Origin: Gautieria morchelliformis
Lineage: Eukaryota > Basidiomycota > Agaricomycetes > Gomphales > Gomphaceae
Reading direction: 5' to 3'
NCBI GenBank assembly: GCA_015179125.1
Contig: WHVA01000304.1
Coordinates: forward strand, 1-64,000
DNA length: 64,000 bases
The position numbers and the translations under genes are program-made. Positions 47,083-58,067 of this stretch are shown piece by piece. The notes under the pieces were generated by a model, which was not told the origin of the DNA, searched no databases, and saw only the letters and a list, made by a program, of their open reading frames with translations. Every line of letters starts with the position of its first letter. The first letter of the stretch is position 1.

Positions 47083-48451
47083 TTAGTGAGAGGCTCCTTC
47101 TACCACCTCAGCTGCAAACTGATCCATTTTCACAAACGCTGCGATCAGTGAGTCGGTTACAACGACTCGATCTAACTTCGCGTTCGCTTGTGCTAGCGAC
47201 GTCTCAATCTCCTTTCTCTGCTGTGTTTCCACTCGTAGTCTCTCCTCCAGCTGTTTGCGTTCAGCTTCGTACTTTTTGGTGTCACACATCCTCGTGCGAC
47301 AACGCGCCTCGAAGATGTCCCGCTCCTCAATAAGCCGCCGCTTTGCATGCCTCTCGTCCTCCAGATCTTCTTCGGCTCTCTGGCGTTTTGTTTGCCCCGC
47401 TGCCACGTAGGTTCTCAGTACGCGTACCTGACTGCCTATGTCGTCCAGTGCGGACCTGGCCCGCCGCACATTGCTTTGAGATACCTCGGCCGTTTCTTGT
47501 GCTATTTTTAGATCCTGCTGAAGGCGGGCGACAGTATTATTGGCGATCCCCAGCCGCTCCATAGTTCGTTCCTTCTGTAGTGTGGTTTCTTCCATCTCTC
47601 GCCGAAGGTCTTCTGCTTCCTTCTTCGACCCCCAATCTTTGCGCTCTTGCTCTTGTTTAAGTTGAGCATTGGCTTCCGTTAGCCTTGTCCTCATAGAATC
47701 TATCTCCGCCTCAAGCTGCGCACAGCGGCCGGTCATTGTCTGGAGCTGGGCAGAGGCATGTGAGAGATTCGTGGATGATTTCCGTTCAGAGTTCAGAGAT
47801 TCTTTTAGTCGATCCTCGAGGTTCCGGTTCTCAGTTTCAAGCTTTGAACAGAGGCCGGCGGTCGACTTGAGTTCGGCACGGGTCTGTTCGACTTCGAAGA
47901 TTAACTTTCTGGTCTCTGCCTCTTTCTGTGCGCTGAACTGTTTAAAAGCCTTCTTGACTTAGTTCGCTCCCCATAGCCTGGCTCTGCAACCTCACTCACC
48001 TGCATACGATTGTCAGCTTCTAAGCGCAAGAACGATACCTCATTGGCTCGGGATTTGAGTACAGCAGCTAGGACTTGTTGAAGGTCGCCGAGGGCCTCAT
48101 ACGGGTCATTTTCTCCGGGAACATGCTCACAAAGGACATTCTCGTTAACCACTTTGACGACCAGGGCTGAAGAGCGGTTAAACAGATGCATGCCGTTCAT
48201 CTCCAAGGCTAGTGACACGCTATTGGCGTGTTTGTATTTGATAAAGGCAGCTTTGGGCTCGCCGCTGGTGTTGATAAATTGTAGCTCCTCACTGTGAAAT
48301 TGTATAGCTACTGAGTGTTTGGCAGACTAAGGAGCCGGTTGACATACATATAGCCTTTTTTTCCTCCAAAAAATGACAATAAATCCCATCGAGAGATGCT
48401 ACTTGGAAATCCCGTTACATATACGGTGTTTGGAAAGACCTGAGCTGCCAT
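47083..48451 (-). CDS. RRM and coiled-coil protein
   Basis: ATG at 48451 starts MAAQVFPNTVYVTGFPSSIS, an RRM-like fold with SRWDLLSFFGGKKGY, then after an intron EPKAAFIKYKHANSVSLAL and HLFNRSSALVVKVVNE (the last strand of the RRM). A helical linker follows (YEALGDLQQVLAAVLKSRAN). After an intron at about 48000-47942 the rest is a long charged coiled coil (47083-47940) rich in Glu, Lys, Arg and Leu, ending VVEGASH. The RNP motifs are weak, so RNA binding is uncertain. I do not recognise an orthologue. Same strand as the lysozyme-like gene, about 220 bp upstream of its start. Confidence 0.7.
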
Positions 48452-48748
48452 GGTTGATATATTTACGATACGCAAGAAGAAAGAAGTAACCGTCGGCTAG
48501 ATAGCGGCTAAGTAAGACCGAGACAAAGATCAGGGAAACTGTTGTATACTGTTGTACCTATTACAGATTATCAATCAAAGTGTATGTACGTATGTGTATG
48601 TATGTAGCTCATGGTGTGATCATCCTGGACCTTTCGAAGACAAATTAGAGCAGATAGATGGCCCAATCAAAAGCAAAGGGCAGAGGCAGATGCGGGGGCG
48701 ATACCGGAGCCAGTTAACGGTGGCAGAAAGGAGAGAAATGGATGATAT
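48452..48748. other. Spacer with GTAT microsatellite
   Basis: Short spacer between the RRM gene start and the MKK1 3' end. A (GTAT/TATG)n-like tract lies at about 48581-48607. Confidence 0.5.
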
Positions 48749-50494
48749 TTAATTGACAGCAGCGACTGGGGCTGATTCGATCCAGGGTAGAGTTTCTTGG
48801 CTGGTGATCCGTTGGCGGCTTGAATTTCTCGGTCGCGACCTAGACGAAAGAGTCAGTGGGGGCCACTTGAGTGACATACGCGAATGCCCCTACCTGGGGA
48901 CCCTAGTATCTTGCCATCCCCACACTTCGCGAATCCAACGCCCCATGCTCAATTTGACCGAAGTACTATCTACAAGCCATTTTTGCTCAAGCATCTCCCT
49001 GGGTGTTGGTCGTTGTAGGGCTGAAATTGTCAAACTACAATTCATTCTACATAAGCCGGGCGACGCGTGAAAAAAAAACAGGCTAAACTGACCTGACTCT
49101 GATGAAGTCCTTCATTTCTTGACTCCACGTGCAGTCTTCCTCATCTTGCAGTTGGGGAATCTGAGGCCAGAAGGGTCGGTTGAAAAAATAGTGTCTGTGG
49201 GATGATAAGGACTCACCTCTCCGCGAACAATGTAAGATAGCAACTCGATGGGGTTATCAAGGTCATCAGGATATGGAAATCGGTTCATCGCAAGTTCAAG
49301 AAGAGTCAATCCTGAGGACCACACATCAGAGCGAATAGTGTACATCTGGCCTTGAATCCTTTCCGGCTATCGTAAAAGATGTGGGTTATGGCAGCTCCAC
49401 AGCTATCTTATGACGACTCACAGCCATGTAGTAGCCTGTGCCGGTGAATGTTCCAGCTTGAGAATCGACTAGTTCTCCGGATACACCAAAATCGCATAAC
49501 TTGACTACGCCCTTTCCAGAGAGTAGGACGTTCGACGGCTTTATGTCACGATGCACTATCTTCATGGTATGAAGATAGGCAAGGCCCTTGAAAATCTTTG
49601 GTGATAGTCAGTTCAGAACGACAAGGTTGCTCATAGATCTAATCGTACCCCTTCCGCCAGCTTTCCGGCGACCTTCTCACTGATTCTCCTTCCCAGCTCG
49701 CGCACCTTCTTCCCAACTGCGTCAAGACTTCCGCCTTCACAGACCTCCATCAGAAGCTTCACCTCGCTCGACGAAGGTGAAATATACGCTCCATGAAACA
49801 CGATGATGTTGGGATGGTCAGTGGACATGAAGGAGAGTTCCCTGATCAACTGAATAGCAGGGGTGGTGCGAGTGGGAATGGTCTTGCGCGCCATGATAAG
49901 GCCAGTACGCTTGTCCTTGACTTTGTGTACTGCACCACCTGCACCTTCCCCTAATCGACCAATGTCTTCGAAGTCGTCATCTGTCCAATCGTCGCCACTG
50001 TAGCCATGGGGGACTTCCTCCTCGTCTGAGCCATCTCTGGTCCCACTACGATTACGTCTCTCCCTGTCCCTTCCCCTGTCACGGATGGAGAGATCGCTAA
50101 TGGCTGTGCGGAGTTTCTCAAATTGGTCGGGTTCTTCGATACCACCGCTCAGCGAAATGGCGGGTCGAACTGTGCGAGCGTTGAAATCGGAAGGAGAATC
50201 GGCATTATTCCCGATAAGACTCGCTGGTGTAGCATCTATGGAATCGACTGGGGTCTCGGAGCGACCGTTGACAGGAATCTTGAGTGAAAGGATGGGAGTG
50301 ACTGGACGTCTTGGGGTCGAGGGCCTGGAGCCGACACCTGGCACCTGGAGTCTCTGAGTGGGTGTGATGGGGCGAAGATGAAAAGACTCTGTTTCGTGAG
50401 GCAAGTCAGCTATATGAGGTTGTGGGGACCCTGGTAAAGGACGAGCTCCCCCTGGACGGGGCCTTGGACGAAGATCACCGGTGTGAAGGGCCAT
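48749..50494 (-). CDS. MKK1: MAP kinase kinase, Mkk1/2-like
   Basis: Dual-specificity MAPK kinase; the sequence around the [16 protein letters not shown] motif (about 49745) resembles the cell-wall-integrity Mkk1/2 class. A disordered, Pro/Arg-rich N-terminus (start ATG 50494, [16 protein letters not shown]) is followed by the kinase domain: glycine loop [20 protein letters not shown] (about 49965), ATP Lys in IMARKTIP, catalytic [10 protein letters not shown] (about 49540), [11 protein letters not shown] (about 49500), activation segment [16 protein letters not shown] (about 49470) with the S-x-A-x-T phosphorylation pattern, and [16 protein letters not shown]. The C-lobe continues as [16 protein letters not shown] (about 49015) and ends after an intron at [15 protein letters not shown] (48749). 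The mid-exon around 49200 is spliced. Acts between a MAPKKK and an Slt2-type MAPK (family knowledge). Confidence 0.87.
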
Positions 50495-51960
50495 GTTTTC
50501 ATGCAAGAAAGGCGCAAGTTGACGGTGTGTAGACGGCCGCTGGATGTAAGAAAGAGTGGAGGGGATGAGCTACGTAGTACAAGAAACGAGGAGGTGCGAA
50601 ATGCCTGAGTAACTGTTCCATAGACGCGCGGGATTCGGCGGCGCGACGAGTTGCCGAAAATATTATTGTAACTGCGGAGTTTTCTTCAGTATGCGTATTG
50701 CGCCCAGCTGTCTTGCACTTGCACTAGGCATTCATGGCAGTCTTGGGCGACGTAGCGTTTACCACAAGTAACGTACTGAAAATTGTCGCGGTTCGCGAAT
50801 ATTCACTCAGCTCCCACAGAATTCGCTGCTCAAGTCCCCGGAGAGCGGATCGACACATTATCTTTAATTCTCGTATCAGTGTCGTCCAATTGGCCACTCG
50901 AGGTGGTCAATAATACAAACGTAGATCGCTGTTTGGGACGGCCCCGGGCGGTCGTGACGCGCATCACATCAACGAAATGTCAGGAGAACTCAGGGATTAC
51001 CGTTGCCTGGACCTCGGAAGCGTTCGATGCCTCAGTGAGGCCGAAGGTTTATTGAACTAGAGTCGGTACTTGCTGTAAGTCTCAAGCTTGAATCTTGACA
51101 ATATTTCAAGCTATTCCCTGGATCGTTCCAACTTTTCCGTGTGAATGCCGCGACATCAAGGAGTGGTAATCAAATCCTGGGGAACTGTCCTGGTCAACTT
51201 GACCGCCCGTCCGATGACTATACGGGCTCACCAAACAACCGCCGGTCTGATTAAGTCCCTGGTGGGACATATGATTGGTGAGGTAAAGCTGATGAAGGAC
51301 TGCGTACATGTCTAGTACGGGTTCTCAGCCGTTCCGCTCCTCACAGCGAGCCTGGCTTGTTTTCTGATCGGTCAAAAGTCAACTACCACCTCTGGCACAC
51401 TTGACAAACTCTCTGGTAGGTATACTTCCAGAACTAATATTGACCATCTGGAGTAGCTCTGCGAGGTAGGGATCCTTGTGTTTTATTGAGCAAACGTCGC
51501 GCATCAGGAAAAGCAGAATACCTTGTGAGTGGTGTGGCTAAGTTATGTATATACTGTACCCCAGGCCCTAAGTATGCATGCATGCCATACTTTCTTCCCA
51601 GCTTTGTATCGATCAAACATAAAGGTAGCTCAGTAGTTGTCCTTAAATCCGACGGTACAATATTATCCTCTCCAGTCCTTTTTTTCTTTTTTTCGTAGAA
51701 GTGTGGAAGGCTTGCAGAAGCTATTTGACCATATTCGAACACCGCCTGACCCTCGAAAACTTTGATCAACCACCATTACCAAAATCTCCTCATAGAAGCA
51801 TTGATTGAAGCCCGGCAGTAACTCACCTGATGAGTCACTGAGGTTGGCAGATCCGGAGTTCTTTATTAACAAAACGTGGACCTACATACACAACTTCGCT
51901 CAATTATCCCACAGTACCCCTCTTTGACATGCACCACTAAACCACCAAGAATCCTGAGTA
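50495..51960. other. Intergenic region, about 1.5 kb
   Basis: Divergent spacer between MKK1 (minus) and the unknown gene at 51961 (plus). Overlapping small frames at 51434-51872 lack recognisable motifs. Nothing else seen. Confidence 0.45.
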
Positions 51961-52709
51961 ATGGAAGCTTGGAAACAAGAGCCATCGACCCCGATGTCAC
52001 CGAGCCGCAGCGGTAGCAGTTCTCCGTCTAAGAATCGGTCGAAAAGTGGGGAACGGCCTGTTCCTCCATCTCTGCGTCTCGACAGTCTTGGTGTCGATCC
52101 CAACAATATCGTCGGGAAGGTGCTGCGGCGCGTCGTTCGCTCTCCTCGCCATCCCACGATCACCCTTCAGTTTGCCGATTCTACGGTATTCCAAATCCAA
52201 GTTGAGGGCTATCACCCAAACCCATCTCTTCAGGGTATTCCGAAGGTGAGCGGGCCACTGGACAGACTCCCCAGTGCCTTGTACTTCCCCCTCCATCTGC
52301 AGGAGCTAGAAATGGACTCTTCTCTTGACAATATCATGTCAGCTTGCGGTAACGGACAGTCCACTATCGACCTACTGATTTCCGACTGCGCTCTTGTCCG
52401 CCTTACGGACAAGGCATTCGAGACGAAAGTACGGCAGGAGAGGTGGGATCAAAATCATCTTGGGCTGGTACGTCGTCCAAGTCATATCCATGTTCTATAG
52501 TTTTATGTCCCCAGGCCCTGAAGTTTGACGGAGATCCAGCGTGGCATTGTGTCTGGGCTGTTGTCGTCGAGCATGATCGCGAAGAGGGAGGACATGAAAC
52601 CTTCAGAAGTTACGAGGACGTATACCTCCAGCCTATATCACCCCCCGCGTCACCGAGTAAACCCCGATTTCCCGGCCGCCAGAAGCGCAGGACATCAAAC
52701 GGAAATTAA
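51961..52709 (+). CDS. Conserved-looking protein of unknown function
   Basis: ATG at 51961 (MEAWKQEPSTPMSPSRSGSS). A Ser/Pro-rich N-terminus with SP sites is followed by an ordered-looking region: VDPNNIVGKVLRRVVRSPRH, ITLQFADSTVFQIQVEGY and LDRLPSALYFPLHLQELEMD (about 52080-52330), then ALVRLTDKAFETKVRQERWD. After an intron of about 46 nt (near 52469-52515) comes ALKFDGDPAWHCVWAVVVEH, and the tail SPSKPRFPGRQKRRTSNGN ends at 52709. The mix of beta-strand-like segments and a Trp/Cys-containing second exon suggests one folded domain. I do not recognise the family. Confidence 0.75.
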
Positions 52710-54802
52710 TATTTTGAGAATGGAAAAGGTAGGTAGGCCCGGGTATTCAATTGCAGAGACAAGGAAGAATATCGCTGTATTGATGCGATCCTTCTTCTGG
52801 CAGAGTCACTTCAGTGCACACACAACAGGCGCGACATTCAGGCAACCCGGTGCCGGATGATAACTTATATCAGCCGGTCCCCGATGGCTGTAAATCTGTA
52901 CTACTAGGTTTCTTGTGATCAGAGATCACCTGTGTTCCCATGAGCCGCGGTGTAGCCTGCCAGCACTGCATGCCATGATGCTACGAATTCGAAGCTCATC
53001 ACAGTCACGGTGATATTCTTATTCTGGGAAATTGTTCATTAATATTCTCTCCGGTGAATCGTTCACTTCAAAACAAAGCCCCGGCAGTAGTCGTGAATGC
53101 AAGGTCTTCGGTTCGGATCATGGACGGGCCTGTAAGAAGCACCGTCTTACTAAGCAGAACTGATTCTGACCCTACTTTGCTCACCTCCATCGTTCCACAG
53201 CTCCATTAGCCTTGAAAGACCTCATGTACAAGTGAGCCCTTGGTATCTCTCAGAGGCTCGTCCGAAACTGCGCCGGTACGACCCCAATAGATCCCCCTTG
53301 AAGTTCAACCGGATCCCAATCTATCGAGTCGTCGCTGATTTCCCCCATGTCTCTTTGCTATGCCGTTGTCATTTACATTTTCCATCGCTTACTGTTCTAC
53401 TCCACGTTTCGAGTCTCCGCTCACCACGGAATGACGATTTCAGACTATCGTTATCGGCCGTCAGGTAAGTCACCAAGCTTGCTAAGGCATGATGCAGCAT
53501 CACACCGCAGCACAAGCCCAGATTCTGATGTCTCTCGGTCATGTCAGTCAGATGGTGCTCACATGAGAGCTGACAAGACCATTTTAAACTAGTTTACATC
53601 ACGCGCAGATCCTCAAGCTGCCAGACTTTACCCGAATGAGTCCTCAGGTTCTCCTGCGCCCTCTCGGTGCAAGTTGAGAATGCCTCGCGGCACACCCTTC
53701 GCTTTGGGAAGTCAATTCGGGTCTCCCACATCACTTAATTGTCTTGGGGTCGTGTTCCGGCCGAGAATGGATTATATCCCTGGCTGCCATCATAGTTTGG
53801 AATGATAGCGTCTACTCTATCGGCGTTGTAGGTATGCAGGTGCCAAACTTTGTGTTAGAAGAAGTAACGGGCTCGCCTTCACCAGGCTCTGTCACAGTGA
53901 CGTCGATCCGGGAACGGCTCCAACGGCGAATTGGGTACCGGATAACGCCCTGATCACACTATTGCGGGGCAGCCGACCACTTCTGGTCTATCCAATGAGT
54001 GAGGGCGTCTGCAAAGCGTGTGGTGATACTTAGCCAATAACATGGTTCCTGGGAATCTGCGCGCCACCACGGCCGCAGAAGACGAACATGAGGCCACTAT
54101 CGACATCGTTTACCCCCCACACTTCGATCAGTTTTTATAACCCTATTCACAGTCACAAGACGACAGGCCTGTCTGTATTAGGTCCGCTTGGTTCACTTTC
54201 TCGAGGAATAAGTTCTTCGGGATCACTGAGGTTTAATTTTGACCTCAGTGGTAGTGGTTGTGGTCGTGGTAGATCTCCAAATTCGTGCCACCAGCGACTG
54301 GACAACAATTGCGTTTATTAGCTCTCGACTACTACGACTAAAGTAATGCAGCATGACCATTCCGGCACCTCTCAAATCGATCGTGAGGACGCGAAAGGCG
54401 TCAAAAGTTCGGTGACACCGGAGAAAGAACGAAGGCGGTCCGGATAGATAACTCTGGATAACTCATCGGAAAAAAATCATTGCCACGTTTTACGCAATTT
54501 CTGTCAGGGTCATCTGTGTTGAGTTTGTTTTTCCTGGAGCGCGGACGGGTTCGATAGTTATGACTCGAGCTTCGGCCTCGTACCTTGTGCAGTTTGCCAC
54601 GAGTCATAGGGTCCGCGTGCACCTTTGGGAGCGGGGGTGAAGGTAACAGAATCTCAGTTCACACATTATGTAGTGGTAAGAATAAAGCGTGACCACTGAC
54701 TGCCTCGAGGTGATAGGCTCAGAAAGGAAAGAAGACTTCGGCGTTATCCGACTCGGAGGCGACTTCTAAACGCGTACACGCGTACATAGGCGTACATCTG
54801 CA
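52710..54802. other. Intergenic region, about 2.1 kb
   Basis: No gene is supported. It holds a perfect 9-bp hairpin CACTGAGGT-N9-ACCTCAGTG at 54224-54250. Just before the NAA50 start lie repeated CGTACA units (54770-54800). Confidence 0.45.
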
Positions 54803-55472
54803 ATGTCGCGAGCCACTGTCTCCTTCTCTAGGTAAATCTACTCATCTTTGCTGCATCTGCTTGAAATCGTTCGAATGATGGTTCACGCGAGGGTAGTGTA
54901 ACGCCCGCGAACAGCGGTACGGTCAGGAAGCTGAATAGCGTACTCTTTCCAATCCGCTACTCTGAGAAGTTTTACAAAGATATCATCGCTCCCGAAGCCG
55001 AAAGCTTTTGCAAATTAGGTCAGATATAGTTTTTATGACCTACAGAGCCCGGAAAATCTTATGCAGCACTCAGTATATTTCAATGATGTCCCCGTAGGCA
55101 CAATCTGCTGTCGCATGGAGAAGGGTGACCACGAGGGAGAAGCGAAGCTCTACCTGATGACTATGGGAATCCTTGCGGTAATCGTTACCGATCCTGTTGC
55201 ACACCCTCCAGCATAGCTCATGCAGATATTAGCCTTATCGCTCAAGAAAGCTTGGAACTAAAGCTCTTCAAGAGATTCTAACCGCAGCGAGTGCACACTC
55301 CAAGCCAAAGATTACGTGTGTGAAGCTTCACGTACAAGAAAACAATGAAGATGCTCGCCGGTTTTATGAACGCCACGGATTTAAGGTCATAGGGTTGGAA
55401 TCGGAATATTACAAGAGAATTGAACCTCATGGCGCTTGGCTATTGGAGAAGGGGATCCAAGAAGGGGCTTGA
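54803..55472 (+). CDS. NAA50: N-alpha-acetyltransferase 50 (NAA50-like, GNAT family)
   Basis: GNAT enzyme that acetylates the N-terminus of proteins and acts with the NatA complex. ATG 54803 starts MSRATVSFS; after an intron the protein continues VTPANSGTVRKLNSVLFPIR and YSEKFYKDIIAPEAESFCKL (about 54905-55015), then YFNDVPVGTICCRMEKG (about 55078), AKLYLMTMGILA (about 55140), PYRSRKLGTKALQEIL (about 55235), KLHVQENNEDARRFYERHGF (about 55325) and the family-typical YYKRIEPHGAWLLEKG; stop at 55472. Three introns. The match in exon order to human NAA50 is close. The motif A acetyl-CoA loop normally reads R-x-x-G-x-G; here the first Gly is Lys (RSRKLG). Whether this lowers activity is unknown. 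Confidence 0.85.
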
Positions 55473-55720
55473 AGGCTCACAGCACCAACATTTACTGGTT
55501 GAAGAGGCTCGTGATATCCATATTCACTGTCGTAGTTTAATGCAGAATATTCATATTGCAGGCTATGGATTAAGGGGACAAAGTCATACATTGATTATAT
55601 CGCATAAAGTCATCAAAGAACCCATGAGCGCGTCTGGCAAGTCCATTCACTATGGCATCGTGACACACCAACCACAAAAACAAACATATAACCCAATCCG
55701 GTGTGTTCTCGTAAACCAAA

Positions 55721-56435
55721 CTATGCGTCCTCGAGACCGCACTGCTTCTGCGACTAGAAGGTCAAGAGGTTACACTATGCACGTTAGATGGCGGCATTGG
55801 GGTACACGACAGACCTGGTGTCGCTTGAGGGCATCCTTTCGGGTAAACGTCCTGCTGCAGCTGGCGCATTCAAACGGCTTGGCCCCACTGTGTGAATCAC
55901 TAGAGAATCGAAAGTTTAGATCATAACGAAATATGTATTCAACGACGTAATTACCGATGCCTTTTCAGGTCGTGCGAACGATCAAACGTCAGGGCGCATT
56001 GATCGCACGAATAAGGACGCATAGGCGAAGCAGGGTACATGGCATAAGAAGACGGGGTCATTGTCACCGAGGATGCTGACGAATGCGAACTGGCATAACC
56101 AGATGCATCATGCGAATCATACGACTGGGATGACAAGCGTTGGGGGGGATATGCGGAATGAGACGATTGATAATACTGGGAAGAGGGTTGAGAGCGAGGT
56201 ATTGAAGCGGTGGTATAGGTTGGATATGCAACGGTGGTGCCCAAATTACCGGACGAGTGATGTGACGATGCCTTATACACTGAGGAATAGGTATGAGTAG
56301 ACGAATGGCTCCAGAGGGTGAAGAAGGCGAACCTCCATAAGACGAAGTGGGAGCAACGACATTGGCAGGAGCCTTAGTAGAGGGATAGCGTGGCTCTTTC
56401 GGCGAGGAATAGTAGGCAGGTGCAGAGTACGCCAT
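55721..56435 (-). CDS. C2H2 zinc-finger protein with two fingers
   Basis: ATG 56435 begins MAYSAPAYYSSPKEPRYPS, a Ser/Tyr-rich N-terminus. An apparent frame change near 56300 is resolved by a 53-nt intron (donor after TATGGAG, acceptor CCTCAG), giving SYGVYKASSHHSSGNLG. The rest is Ser/Tyr-rich up to two C2H2 fingers: YSCDQCALTFDRSHDLKRHR (about 55965-56020) and, after an intron, KPFECASCSRTFTRKDALKR with HQ (about 55840-55890); the tail after a third intron is SQKQCGLEDA. The second finger ends H-x-n-C rather than the usual H-x3-H, and the last Cys may be the fourth ligand. Probably a DNA-binding regulator. Convergent with NAA50, 248 bp apart. Confidence 0.75.
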
Positions 56436-58067
56436 GATTCAAGTTAGAGGTGCTGTGTGGGTATTCAAGAGCTGGTCGGACTGACCTTTTATTGCGCTGA
56501 GGCCAGACACAGGCTAAGTGAACGAAAGCGTTCGGAGAGTCTATCTGGTCACCCGCGGCTGAAAGTTAGCGCCACCGAGGTGCATGGACCCTTTCACAGG
56601 TATTTTCCCATGGGAAACAGATCCAGACAGAGTAGAGTTGCCGATTATGAGGAACTGCCCCTTGTGGATGTTCGGGTGTCGGCGGAAGATGTAAGGCCTT
56701 GAGGCGTGGAGCGAAAGGAAACGAGAATTTGGAGCATAATTGCCTTGGAGAGCATCCAGAACGATAAGGGTATACCACCGAGAACTAAAACGTGGGCGGA
56801 AGCCCATTCGATCGCGAGGGCTGGCAAGGCCGAGCGCGTCCGCACCCAGTTGCCTGGGTGGTGATGGGACTAACCGCCCATCCCCTTGAACAGATGTTGC
56901 ACTTATAAGATGGGTTAAAGTTGCGAATTGAACATATATAGAACAAGATGCCATGGTAGATTTGAAGGGGCAATGGACGCGCCGTGGGACTGGCGTTTGC
57001 CGCCGAAAATAAAACAAATAAAAAACAAAGTACTCCCTTTGACAAACCTCGACCCTTTGTGTGCCATTGATCTGACGGTCGGACCACTTGTTTGATCATG
57101 ACAGAAATAGGGATTTTGGTGACCTTTCCCAATATTGTTTCACATGCACGTGGAGAAGTGACAAGACAAGTACCTGGTACGCCTCAACGACCTTTCTTGA
57201 ACTGAGACGGCCAGCCTTTCCTCACTTTCGACCCTACTTTCTCGTCCGTTTCCACCAAAGGGACTCGCTCGCGACACGTACGTATATGTCGCCCAGTTTC
57301 TCCATCTAGCCGACCTCCGTAGCTCAGACTTGAATATTTTGCTGCTCTCCAGAAGCTTGGTTTATCGGCAAGATTTCACGCCAGTAAGGTTTCACAAATA
57401 AAAGCCAGGTCACCAGTAGATGATCGGGCCGTCAACCGCGATCGTACTGTGAGCTGCTCCCAGGAACGGCATGATTAACATGAACTGAGTTCGCCGCAGG
57501 ATCGTCCCAGTGCGCTACGGTTTCTTGACTTGCCGGCGAATACCACGAGTTCATGGAGGGTCAGAGATGAGGCCTCAAATGCACCAAACGTCAGGAACAG
57601 AATGGAGAACTCCAAGCAGTGCTACGAGTGACTGAAGGGACCCTATTCGATGTGCGTATTGTGAAGATTTCAAGCGTTTTCGATTTCATACATGTGTGAA
57701 GGACTTCAAGGCTCGCCTGTGTACACGTCAACGGGACACATATTGACGAAGGGCTTGGAACACGAGACACATGGTTTTTCCAATACTCGGCGCAAAGACC
57801 TGCAGGTTGTGGCGTATCTCTGCGTCAAACAATCAGCCTTTGCCAATGGGTGGCTGAGCAGCGACTTACCGCGGCCGTCGAAGAGGCGTCAGTCGAAGCA
57901 CTATTCACAACACAGCTCATTCAAGGACCCTGACGCACAGTGCGGTATTGTGAGAGCGAGTCCTAAGAATTGTCGATTGTCTTGTAGCCACTCTCAACTT
58001 TGATTCAAATACCACTGCTAAGCTCTCGAGAATCACCTTATATGGAATTTGCTTATGTAAAGGTAGA
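56436..58067. other. Intergenic region, about 1.6 kb
   Basis: Spacer between the C2H2 gene start (minus) and DNA ligase start (plus). Open frames at 56541-57132 (minus) have no recognisable motif. It probably contains both promoters. Confidence 0.45.

Noticed and set aside
51434-51872. Overlapping minus-strand frames before the unknown gene
   Set aside because: No motif; frames overlap both strands with no coding signal.
55420-55926. Open frame of 168 codons on the plus strand after NAA50
   Set aside because: Begins in the NAA50 last exon in another frame and crosses the C2H2 gene in antisense; shadow frame.
56290-56345. Apparent frameshift in the C2H2 gene
   Set aside because: A normal 53-nt GT-AG intron explains it.
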